Part shown: positions 10,595 through 17,546 of the stretch, piece after piece | Position numbering within the stretch: the stretch's first letter is position 1 | How the letters are laid out: each line of letters begins with the position of its first letter | From: Streptomyces bungoensis | GTDB lineage: Bacteria > Actinomycetota > Actinomycetes > Streptomycetales > Streptomycetaceae | DNA length: 64,000 nt | NCBI RefSeq assembly: GCF_001514215.1 | Contig: NZ_KQ948854.1 | Coordinates: forward strand, 425,490 to 489,489 | Direction of reading: 5' to 3' | Made by a program: the position numbers and the translations under genes | The notes under the pieces: model-generated | Told to the model about the DNA's origin: nothing | The model's input: only the letters and a program-made list of their open reading frames with translations | Database searches by the model: none

Positions 10595-10700
10595 GACGAC
10601 TCCCGTTGCTCCCCCGATGACAGCCATACAGCGTACGCGGGAGGTGTGACAGAAGGGCCGCAGGGGGCTGATGTGATCAAAAGGTCACCTCCACACAGAC

Positions 10701-10747
10701 GCGACGGCGCCCTTCCCTCCGCCGGACGGAGGAAAGGGCGCCGTCGC
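10701..10747 (-). terminator. Long hairpin terminator of the DoxX gene
   Basis: A 21-bp stem with one C/A mismatch and a 5-base loop starts about 20 bases past the DoxX stop codon. There is no T-tract. Confidence 0.7.
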
Positions 10748-10768
10748 CGTGCCGTGCCCCGGGGCCGC

Positions 10769-11224
10769 TCAGGCCGCCACGGGGCGCTGCTCCGCGGCCG
10801 GCTCGGGCGCGGCCGCCGTGCGCCGGGAGACCAGCCGGTCCAGGCCGAAGGCGCCGGAGCCGGTGAAGACGAGCAGGAAGAACGCCCAGCAGAACAGGAC
10901 CGCCGGCTCGCCGCCGTTCTGGATCGGCCACAGGGCGTGCTGCTGGTGGACGTCGAAGTACGCGAACGCCATCGAGCCCGACGCGATCAGCGCGGCGCCC
11001 CGGGTGCCGAGGCCGAGCAGGACGAAGGCTCCGGCGACCAGCTGGATCACGGCCGCGTACCAGTTGGGCCAGTGGCCGGCCGGGATGGTGCCGCCGTCGG
11101 TGCCTACGGCTCCGCCGAGGACGCCGAAGAGCGAGGCGGCGCCGTGCACGGCGAAGAGCAGGCCGGCGACGATGCGGAAAAGCCCTATCACGTACGGCTG
11201 AGCGGAGTTGAGGCGTGCAGACAT
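10769..11224 (-). CDS. DoxX-family membrane protein
   Basis: The 151-residue protein has four hydrophobic helices and DoxX features: IGLFRIVAGLLFAVHGAASLFG at the N-terminus, GTIPAGHWPNWYAAVIQLVAGAFVLLGLGTRGAALIASGSMAFAYF in the middle, and QNGGEPAVLFCWAFFLLVFTG. Family members are linked to thiosulfate/quinone chemistry and, in actinobacteria, to membrane oxidoreductase complexes in redox stress. GGAG lies upstream of the chosen ATG; longer frames add a Pro-rich, unlikely N-terminus. It appears monocistronic. Confidence 0.88.
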   Translation of the reverse strand: MSARLNSAQPYVIGLFRIVAGLLFAVHGAASLFGVLGGAVGTDGGTIPAGHWPNWYAAVIQLVAGAFVLLGLGTRGAALIASGSMAFAYFDVHQQHALWPIQNGGEPAVLFCWAFFLLVFTGSGAFGLDRLVSRRTAAAPEPAAEQRPVAA

Positions 11225-11509
11225 GGGGGGTCTCCACTTCGGTGTCGGACCGGCCGGCCGTCCGGGCTTGCCGGACGAGGGGGACACCGGGCCGGTATGT
11301 GGGGGCGGCGGTACCGAACGAGAGTCCAGACTGATGCCCCGCACGCAATGCTTGCAAGTTCAACATCGGGCCATGCTTTTTGTCATGGTCACAACCTTGA
11401 CGCGACGATGATCACACCCGGAACGGCCCGTCCTCCCGCACCCCCACCCGAAAATCTGACCGAATCGGCACTTGGCGTGGGACCGCTCCCACCCCACGGG
11501 TCCCACCCC
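11225..11509. other. Intergenic region upstream of doxX
   Basis: This 285-base gap has an AT-richer core with the palindrome CTTGCAAG (11351-11358) and an inverted repeat CCATG-8-CATGG (11371-11388). Both sit where a doxX promoter or operator would be. A hairpin for the next gene lies at its far end. Confidence 0.4.
11477..11506 (-). terminator. Hairpin after the GNAT gene
   Basis: GTGGGACC pairs with GGTCCCAC over 14 bases. The same left arm can instead form GTGGGA-CCGC-TCCCAC. It lies just past the stop codon of the acetyltransferase gene. Confidence 0.5.
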
Positions 11510-12085
11510 TCAGACCCGGCGCTCCCGCACGTGCACATGCCCGGCCGGCGGATGGGCCGGCGGCGCCGGGGGCAGCACCCCGGCCAAGGCGTACCCGCAC
11601 TTGTGCGCGACCCGGCAGGAGGCCGCGTTGTCCACCTGGTGCACCAACTCGAGCCGGTCCGGCCCCGCGTCACCGAAGGCCGCGAAACCCCGGTCGGACA
11701 GCACCGCCGGCGCCCGGGACGCCACGCCCCGGCCGCGCGCCGCGGCCACGGTCCAGTAACCGACCTCGGCGCCGGAGACACCCTCGGGCCGCCTGAGGAC
11801 CACATGCCCCAGCACCGGCGCCGCCGCACCGGCCTCCACCACGGCGAAGGCGAACCGGCGGCCCGTCTCCCACCCGCGCCGCTGCTCCCCGAGCCACCGG
11901 ACCGCGTCCGCGTCGTCCGCCACGACCGCACTCGTCCAGCGGCGCAGGGCGTCGTCCCGGTACGCCTCGACCAGCGCACCGGCGTCCGCAGGGCCCCACG
12001 GCCGCAGCAGCAGCGCGGGACCCGAGGCGCCGGCGGCCACGTCCAGCGAGACCGGCAGCCGCCCGGCACCCCCCGACACGGTCAC
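11510..12085 (-). CDS. GNAT-family N-acetyltransferase (RimJ/RimL-like)
   Basis: The 191-residue protein has the Acetyltransf_3 pattern: LLLRPWGPADAGALVEAYRD near residue 26, the strand EVGYWTVAAARGRGVASRA (motif A with A-R-G-R-G-V), and LVHQVDNAASCRVAHKCGYALAG, where N-x-A-S-x-x-V-A-x-K-x-G-F/Y is the RimJ/RimL motif B signature. It may acetylate protein N-termini or a small amine. It overlaps the upstream DUF2277 gene by four bases (ATGA), so the two are translationally coupled. Confidence 0.87.
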   Translation of the reverse strand: MTVSGGAGRLPVSLDVAAGASGPALLLRPWGPADAGALVEAYRDDALRRWTSAVVADDADAVRWLGEQRRGWETGRRFAFAVVEAGAAAPVLGHVVLRRPEGVSGAEVGYWTVAAARGRGVASRAPAVLSDRGFAAFGDAGPDRLELVHQVDNAASCRVAHKCGYALAGVLPPAPPAHPPAGHVHVRERRV

Positions 12086-12351
12086 CGGGCCTCCACGGCC
12101 GCGCCGTCCACCGCACTCCCCTGCCCCGCGCCGCGCCCGGACCGCCCCCGCACCTCCAGGCCGCCGAGCAGTTCCGCGGTGGCCTCCGTCACGGCCTGCA
12201 CGGCGCGGTCGAAGACCTCCTGATTGTGCGCGGCGGGCGCGCGGAAGCCCGACACCTTCCGTACGTACTGCAGCGCGGCGGCGCGAATGTCGTCCTCGGT
12301 GGCCTCACCGGGCAGCACGGGCGGGCGCAGCGTCTTGATACTCCGGCACAT
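12082..12351 (-). CDS. DUF2277 family protein
   Basis: The 89-residue protein begins MCRSIKTLRPP, the near-invariant start of DUF2277, and continues with EATEDDIRAAALQYVRKVSGFRAP and HNQEVFDRAVQAV. The helical domain of about 65 residues is complete; the rest is a disordered tail. It is cytosolic with unknown function. It is first in a two-gene operon with an acetyltransferase, joined by a 4-base overlap. Confidence 0.88.
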   Translation of the reverse strand: MCRSIKTLRPPVLPGEATEDDIRAAALQYVRKVSGFRAPAAHNQEVFDRAVQAVTEATAELLGGLEVRGRSGRGAGQGSAVDGAAVEAR

Positions 12352-12445
12352 GCCCCCAGTCTCCCGCGCGGCGGGGCGCCCCTGGGAGGATCACGCCGAA
12401 GGCGGCCACCGGCTTGCGGGGCCGACCGACGAGAGGAGCACCCTC

Positions 12446-13594
12446 ATGACGACGCACACGACGCACACGACGCACACGACGCACACGACGCACACGACGA
12501 ACTCGACGGATAAGACGGATACGGCGGCCACGACCAGGACGGCGGACGTGCCCAAGTCGCCGGACGCGGCGGGCACGGCGAAGGCGGCAGAGGCGGCGGA
12601 CACGGCGGACACGGCGGACACGGCGGACACCGCGAAGGGTCTCCGGACGGCCGGAACAACCCCTGCGACCGTCGCGCCGAGGTCGACCGTGGCCGTGCTC
12701 GGCCCCGGCGGTACCGGCGGCCTCCTCGCCGCCCTGCTCTCCCGCTCCGGGCACCGCGTCATCTGCCTGGCCGGCGAGGCCACGGCCGACACCCTGCGCG
12801 ACTCCGGGATCCGGGTCCGCAGCCGCCGGTTCGGCGCGTTCACGGCCGCCGTGGAGGCGGACACCGAACTGCGGGAACCCGTCGACGCCTGCCTGATCGC
12901 CGTCAAGCACACCAGCCTGGACGCCGCCCTCACCCGCGTCCCGCCCACCGCCCTCGGCGACGCCCTCGTCGTACCGCTGCTGAACGGCGTCGAGCACCCC
13001 GCGGCCCTGCGCGCCCGCTACCGCGGCGACCGGGTGGCCCCCGCCGTGATCCGGGTGGAGTCGGCCCGGGTGGCTCCGGGCGTGATCGAACACGGCAGCG
13101 ACTTCGTGGAGGTGGACCTCACGGGCGCCACGGCTCCCGGCCCCCGCCTGGACGCCCTGGCCTCCGTTCTCACCGCCGCCGGCGTGACCACCCGCGTGCT
13201 CGGGGACGAAGCGGCGGCCCTGTGGGCCAAGATGGCGTTCCTCGCCCCCTTCGCCCTGCTCACCACCCGCTACGCCCTCCCCCTCGGCGAGGCCCGCACC
13301 AGGCACCGGGAGGAACTGGAGTCCCTGGTCGCCGAGACCGCCGCGGTGAGCCGCGCCTGCGGCGCCCCCGCGGACCCCGCCCAGGCCCTCGCCCGGTACG
13401 ACGCCTTCCCACCCACCGCCAAGTCCTCCATGCAGCGCGACGCGGAGGCGGGGCGCCCGCTGGAACTCGACGCGATCGGCGGGGCGTTGCTGCGCGCGGC
13501 CGACCGGCACGGCGTACCGGTCCCGGTGACCGCCCGGCTGGTACGGGAGCTGCGGGACGCCGGACTCCCGGCATCCGGCCACTCGTTCGACTGA
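12446..13594 (+). CDS. Ketopantoate reductase PanE/ApbA-family protein with repeat-rich N-terminal extension
   Basis: The catalytic part is a 2-dehydropantoate 2-reductase-like NADPH enzyme: Rossmann motif VAVLGPGGTGGLLA near residue 82, AVKHTSLDAAL, LLNGVEHPAALRARY with the conserved N-G-V-E-H, then the C-terminal helical domain with LWAKMAFLAPF and PPTAKSSMQRDAEAGRPLELDAIGG (K and S-S-M-x-x-D are family residues). Before it lie about 80 residues of Thr-Thr-His and Ala-Asp-Thr repeats. Coding-like third-position GC and AGGAG before the ATG support translation of the extension. A GTG at 12689, with GAGG six bases upstream, would give the usual 301 residues. Confidence 0.8.
   Translation: MTTHTTHTTHTTHTTHTTNSTDKTDTAATTRTADVPKSPDAAGTAKAAEAADTADTADTADTAKGLRTAGTTPATVAPRSTVAVLGPGGTGGLLAALLSRSGHRVICLAGEATADTLRDSGIRVRSRRFGAFTAAVEADTELREPVDACLIAVKHTSLDAALTRVPPTALGDALVVPLLNGVEHPAALRARYRGDRVAPAVIRVESARVAPGVIEHGSDFVEVDLTGATAPGPRLDALASVLTAAGVTTRVLGDEAAALWAKMAFLAPFALLTTRYALPLGEARTRHREELESLVAETAAVSRACGAPADPAQALARYDAFPPTAKSSMQRDAEAGRPLELDAIGGALLRAADRHGVPVPVTARLVRELRDAGLPASGHSFD
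12449..12502 (+). repeat. In-frame 9-bp tandem repeat (Thr-Thr-His)
   Basis: Five perfect copies of ACGACGCAC plus one altered copy (ACGACGAAC) start right after the ATG and encode (TTH)5-TTN. Confidence 0.95.
12596..12631 (+). repeat. In-frame 9-bp tandem repeat (Ala-Asp-Thr)
   Basis: Four copies of GCGGACACG (the last ends ACC) encode (ADT)4 inside the N-terminal extension of the PanE-like protein. Confidence 0.95.
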
Positions 13595-13645
13595 ACCTCG
13601 GGAACGACCTCGAAACTCAAATTCGAACAGGCGTAGCATTGCCGC

Positions 13646-13984
13646 GTGGCTACGACCTATGACTTTCCGAGTGACCTGCTCGCCGGTCAGGAGGAGCTGC
13701 ATCAGGTCCGGGCCGAGCTTTCGGCCCTGCTGAAGCGGCTCCCCTGGTCGGTCGAGCCGCTGGACGGCTTCAGCGACGACAACGGGTGGCGCAAGATCGA
13801 GCGCCCCGCGTCGCCGGGGTGGACGGAGGACGAACAGGCCCAGGTGGAGAAGCTGCGCCGGCGGGAGCACGAACTCGCGGTGTTCGTCAGCACGCACCGC
13901 TACTGGTCGGACCTCACCGGCTCCGACCGCATCGACGCCCGCAGCCGCCTGAAGCACGCGCACGAGGAGTCGCCGGGAGACTGA
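13646..13984 (+). CDS. Conserved hypothetical protein, 112 residues
   Basis: I recognise no family. The protein is acidic, helical and soluble. It has HQVRAELSALLKRLPWSVEPLD near the N-terminus and a charged helix EDEQAQVEKLRRREHELAVFVSTHRYWSDL in the middle. There is no Cys, signal peptide or membrane span. The GTG has no Shine-Dalgarno sequence, but TAGCAT ends six bases upstream, so the transcript is probably leaderless. It stands alone between the PanE-like gene and a tRNA gene on the opposite strand. The coding statistics look real. Confidence 0.75.
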   Translation: MATTYDFPSDLLAGQEELHQVRAELSALLKRLPWSVEPLDGFSDDNGWRKIERPASPGWTEDEQAQVEKLRRREHELAVFVSTHRYWSDLTGSDRIDARSRLKHAHEESPGD

Positions 13985-14003
13985 GGAGAACGAGAACGAG
14001 AAC

Positions 14004-14049
14004 GAGGCCCGGGCCTGAGGGTCGTAACTCACCCGCGGGCCTGGGCCTC
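14004..14049. terminator. Hairpin between a CDS and the tRNA
   Basis: GAGGCCCGGGCC pairs with GGCCTGGGCCTC with one mismatch. It may end both the 112-residue gene and the opposing tRNA-Val transcript. Just before it is a short (GAGAAC)n run. Confidence 0.5.
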
Positions 14050-14064
14050 GATCGTGTCCTGCAC

Positions 14065-14139
<75 letters not shown>

Positions 14140-14313
14140 GGGACGAGTCGACAGCCTACCTTGCCGCGGCCGGTGCGCCGCAAACCCGTTTCACGACGTC
14201 ACGGCCACGGATCGATTTCGCGAGCGGACCGCGAACTGACCGGCTCGTGTGTTCGTCTTCAACGGGTGGGACAATGTCACCAGCCAGCGCGGATCACAGC
14301 ACGGGAGAGGGAT

Positions 14314-15714
14314 GTGACGGCGACACCGGGCACGCCATCGACGCAGCCGTACCCGACGCCGTCGGACTCCCGGGGCCGGGGGACGGCCTGGGCGCTGCGG
14401 GACACCCTCGCCCTGGTGAGCCTGCCCGTGCTGGCCGTGCTCGTGGTGCCCGGTGCGTTCGCCGGTGGGGGGACCCGGCGGTGGTTCGGGGGGCGGGCGG
14501 AGAGTCAGCGGGCCGAGGCGCAGGCCGCCAAGGACGCGGCCGCGGCCGCGTTCTACGAGCTCGACACCGCCCAGCGGGACCTGCGGATCTCGGTCGAGAC
14601 GATCACGGCCGTGGACGACTCCCCCGCCGCCCGGCGGGCCGTGTCCGACTTCGAGGCGCTGGGCCGGCGCATCGACGAGGCGAGCCGGCGGTACATCCAG
14701 GCCGTCGACGCCCATGACCTCGACCGGGACGACCTGGAGGCCGCGACGGCCGTGCGGGCGCGGGGTGAGCTGACCGCGGCCAAGGACGAACTGGTGCGGG
14801 TCAAGCAGGAGCTGGACCGTTTCGGCGAGGGGCTGGGGCCGCTGCTCGGCAAGGCCGAGACCCAGCTCGCCCGGCTGGCCCCCGCCGTCGAGCGGGCCCG
14901 GCAGGCGCTGCTGGGTGCGAGCAACGCACTCGACGCCGTACGCGGGAAGGGTTTGCGGGCCGACGACCTCGCCGCCCGGCTCGCCGCGCTCTCGCCCGAG
15001 CTGACGAGGCTGAACGAGGGCGCGGGGCGGCACGGGGTGGCGCAGACGCTGGAGCGGGCCGAGCGGGTGCAGCGGGAGGCCGCCGCGATCCGGGCCGAGG
15101 CGGAGCGGCTGCCGGAGAAGGCGGCGGAGATCGACCACCGGCTGGTGAGTCTGCGCACCCGTGCGCAGGCGCTGACCACGCGGGCGGGTCAGGTCGATCC
15201 GGTGCTGAGCGAGCTGCGGCGCAGGTTCGCGGCCGCCTGCTGGCAGGACCTGCAGCAGGTGCCCGCGCAGGCGGCGGAGAACGTGCGGCAGGCCGAGCTG
15301 AAGCTGCGCGAGGCGCAGGCGGCCCGGGAGGCCCAGCGCTGGCCGGACGCCACCTCGCTGCTGTCGACGGTGCGGGCTCTGCTGAACACCACCGACGAGG
15401 CGGTCTCGGCCGCCGGTGACCGCCTGCAGCGGCTGAACGCCGTGCAGAAGGATCCGCAGGGGGAGATCGAGCGGACCCGGTTCGCGATCCGGGACGCGCA
15501 GCGGCTGGCGATGACGGGGCGTACGACGCCGGATCCGCGGCATGCGCGGCCGCTGGACGACGCGGTGGCCCGGCTGGAGCGGGCGATCGGCACGCTGGAG
15601 GGCCGGCATCCGGACTACTGGCACTTCCTGACCGAGGCGGACGCGGTGCGGCGGACCACGGCCCGGGTGGTGGCGCAGATCCGCGAGGAGCGCGGGGGCG
15701 GCGCCGGCCACTGA
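14314..15714 (+). CDS. Membrane-anchored coiled-coil protein
   Basis: A GTG start follows GGGAGAGGGAT. The 466-residue protein has a Pro-rich N-terminus, then one membrane helix (LALVSLPVLAVLVVPGAFAG, about 32-51). About 400 residues of Ala/Arg/Glu-rich heptad-like helix follow, for example FYELDTAQRDLRISVETI, QALLGASNALDAVR and RAERVQREAAAIRAEAERLPEKAAEI. This architecture suits a structural or scaffolding protein facing the cytoplasm or wall. I recognise no catalytic motif or named family. The next gene on the same strand is also a membrane protein, but 120 bases separate them. Confidence 0.8.
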   Translation: MTATPGTPSTQPYPTPSDSRGRGTAWALRDTLALVSLPVLAVLVVPGAFAGGGTRRWFGGRAESQRAEAQAAKDAAAAAFYELDTAQRDLRISVETITAVDDSPAARRAVSDFEALGRRIDEASRRYIQAVDAHDLDRDDLEAATAVRARGELTAAKDELVRVKQELDRFGEGLGPLLGKAETQLARLAPAVERARQALLGASNALDAVRGKGLRADDLAARLAALSPELTRLNEGAGRHGVAQTLERAERVQREAAAIRAEAERLPEKAAEIDHRLVSLRTRAQALTTRAGQVDPVLSELRRRFAAACWQDLQQVPAQAAENVRQAELKLREAQAAREAQRWPDATSLLSTVRALLNTTDEAVSAAGDRLQRLNAVQKDPQGEIERTRFAIRDAQRLAMTGRTTPDPRHARPLDDAVARLERAIGTLEGRHPDYWHFLTEADAVRRTTARVVAQIREERGGGAGH

Positions 15715-15837
15715 GCCGGGGCCTGGGCCACGGGCCGGGCCGGGCCGGTGGCCGGGCCGTGTGTGCTGGCGGTCCGGGACGGGCAGGCGGATATTGGGAT
15801 GGACGGATGGCCTCCGCTAGCGCCCGAGGAGGCGGTT

Positions 15838-16443
15838 ATGGCCACACACCCTGTCCACACGAGGCCGCCGCGGCGGATCAGCTTCGAGGAGCAGCTCCCC
15901 GTTGACCACCGGCTGAACACGGTCTACCGGATCGGTGCGGGCCTGATCGGCGGCTTTCTCGTCGCCTTCGGCATTCTCGGGGTGATCGACCAGATCGGTT
16001 TCTTCAGCACCGGCGGTGACCGGGTCGCGGGGCTGAACACCAACGGCACGCTGAGTGTGCTGTCGATCGTCGTCGGGGGGATCCTGCTCGTCGGCATGGT
16101 GATCGGCGGGAACGTGGCGTCCACGCTGAACATGGTGTTCGGGGTGCTGTTCCTGCTGAACGGCTTCCTGACCCTGGGGCTGCTGGGCAGCGACTACAAC
16201 TTCCTGGCGTTCAAGATCCAGAACGTGTTCTTCAGCTTCATCGTGGGCCTGCTGCTGATGACGTTCGGCATGTACGGCCGGGTCGGCTCGACGTTGCCGC
16301 ACGACAATCCGTACTACCGGGCCCGGCATCCCGATTCGGTCACCGAGCCTCCGGGGCGTGAGCACGAGACCGGCACGCCGCCGGTGACGATGCCGCTGCC
16401 CGGCGGGAAGGAGGAGCGCCGGTCCGGGCCGGGTGGCGGTTAG
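15838..16443 (+). CDS. DUF4383 membrane protein
   Basis: GAGGAGG precedes the ATG. The 201-residue protein has four membrane helices in the DUF4383 pattern: LNTVYRIGAGLIGGFLVAFGILG, TLSVLSIVVGGILLVGMVIGG, ASTLNMVFGVLFLLNGFLTLGLLG, and IQNVFFSFIVGLLLMTFGMYGRVG. The loop between helices 3 and 4 carries SDYNFLAFK, as in the family. Both ends are cytoplasmic and polar. Function is unknown. Its TAG stop codon overlaps the likely -10 element of the next gene. Confidence 0.87.
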   Translation: MATHPVHTRPPRRISFEEQLPVDHRLNTVYRIGAGLIGGFLVAFGILGVIDQIGFFSTGGDRVAGLNTNGTLSVLSIVVGGILLVGMVIGGNVASTLNMVFGVLFLLNGFLTLGLLGSDYNFLAFKIQNVFFSFIVGLLLMTFGMYGRVGSTLPHDNPYYRARHPDSVTEPPGREHETGTPPVTMPLPGGKEERRSGPGGG

Positions 16444-16452
16444 TCTGTGCCC

Positions 16453-16674
16453 ATGCCTCGCTACGAGTACCGCTGCCGTACCTGCGGCGACACCTTCGAA
16501 CTGAGCCGGCCGATGGCCGAGTCCGCCGCTCCCGCCGCCTGCCCTGCGGGCCATGACGACACGGTGAAGCTGCTGTCCACGGTGGCCGTGGGCGGCACGT
16601 CGTCCGCCGCCGCACCGGCTCCGGCTCCTCGCGGAGGCGGGGGCGGCTGCTGCGGCGGGGGTTGCTGCGGCTGA
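16453..16674 (+). CDS. FmdB-family zinc-ribbon protein
   Basis: The 73-residue protein starts PRYEYRCRTCGDTFELSRPM, the FmdB zinc-ribbon signature, with C-x-x-C at residues 8-11 and a second pair reduced to CPAGH. The C-terminus has two Cys-Cys pairs in a Gly-rich run (GGCCGGGCCG), which could bind metal. FmdB proteins are small putative regulators. TAGTCT ends six bases before the ATG, so the mRNA is likely leaderless; a GTG two codons upstream is also open. Confidence 0.87.
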   Translation: MPRYEYRCRTCGDTFELSRPMAESAAPAACPAGHDDTVKLLSTVAVGGTSSAAAPAPAPRGGGGGCCGGGCCG

Positions 16675-16690
16675 CCGGGCGACGGTGAGC

Positions 16691-16740
16691 GTGGGTCAAC
16701 GGATGTTGGCCCACACTCGTTCGCCTACGCCCGTTGACCC
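16691..16740. terminator. Overlapping alternative hairpins between convergent genes
   Basis: GTGGGTCAAC (16691-16700) can pair with GTTGGCCCAC (16705-16714), giving 10 bp, one G-U and a 4-base loop. Alternatively GGGTCAACGG (16693-16702) pairs perfectly with CCGTTGACCC (16731-16740). Both cannot form at once. It probably ends transcription from both sides. Confidence 0.6.
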
Positions 16741-17546
16741 GGCCCGCGGATCGCCCGGAGGAACTCCCGGGTGATCCGCTCACCGGCCAGCACGCCGCGT
16801 TCCGGGAGTGCGGTGATCGCAGGGGCGGTCCAGTCGGTGTCGGCCAGTTCGCCGTGGCCGGGGCGCCAGCCCCGGTCGGCGGCGAGCAGGAGGTCGGCGT
16901 CGAGGAGTGAGTCGCCGGCCGCGAGGGTGAGTTCCGCGCCGGTGCGCCGGGCGACCTCCCGTACCGCCGCGCTCTTGGTGAGCGGCTGCGGCACGGCGTA
17001 GATCTTGCGGCCCTGCAGCGAGACGGTCCAGCCGCGGTTCTCCGCCCAGACCGCGAGCTCCTTGACCCACTCCTCCGGCAGCAGCTCCCGCTCCACGACG
17101 AGGTAGGCGAACAGGTCCTCGGCGATGCGCTGCTTGCGCACCCAGACGGGGTCGGCGGTGCGGGTCAGGTGGTCGCGGACCTCCTCCAGCGGGGCGCACT
17201 CGTCGGCGAGCCGGGCGCGTACCGCGGCGTTCCAGTCCTGGTCGGTGGCGCCGTCGACCAGCAGGTGGCCGCCGTTGGCGCAGATCGCGTAGGCGGGCTG
17301 CGGGCCGGGCAGGTTGATGCGCTGGTACTGCTTGCGGGTGCGGGTCGTGGTGGGCACGAAGACGGCCGCGTCGCCGAGGTCGGTCAGCAGCTGGGCGGCG
17401 GTCTCGGTCATGTAGGAGAGCGGCCTGCTCTCGTGCACCTCGACGCACAGCAGCCGGGGTGCGCGCGGGTCGGGCATGGTCAGGGCCAGGGCCGCGGCGG
17501 AGTAGATCAGCGTGCGGTCGAGGTCGCTCGCCACCAGTACCGGCAT
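16725..17546 (-). CDS. HAD-family phosphatase of the Ter biosynthetic module
   Basis: The 273-residue HAD (Cof/SPP-like) hydrolase has motif I DLDRTLIYS (8-16), motif II FVPTTTRTRKQY, the late Lys in PLTKSAAVREVARR, and motif IV LAAGDSLLDADLLLAAD. A large cap lies between motifs II and III. It would dephosphorylate a small phosphorylated product. Its ATG overlaps the stop of the 825-residue fusion gene by one base (TGATG), so they are translationally coupled. HAD phosphatase next to PRTase/TRSP and CitE-like genes is the arrangement described for Ter-linked biosynthetic modules. Confidence 0.87.
   Translation of the reverse strand: MPVLVASDLDRTLIYSAAALALTMPDPRAPRLLCVEVHESRPLSYMTETAAQLLTDLGDAAVFVPTTTRTRKQYQRINLPGPQPAYAICANGGHLLVDGATDQDWNAAVRARLADECAPLEEVRDHLTRTADPVWVRKQRIAEDLFAYLVVERELLPEEWVKELAVWAENRGWTVSLQGRKIYAVPQPLTKSAAVREVARRTGAELTLAAGDSLLDADLLLAADRGWRPGHGELADTDWTAPAITALPERGVLAGERITREFLRAIRGPGQRA

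Noticed and set aside
12449..12502. Tandem 9-mers considered as a CRISPR-like array or origin iterons
   Set aside because: Copies are directly adjacent with no spacers, keep the reading frame and lie just after a good start codon.
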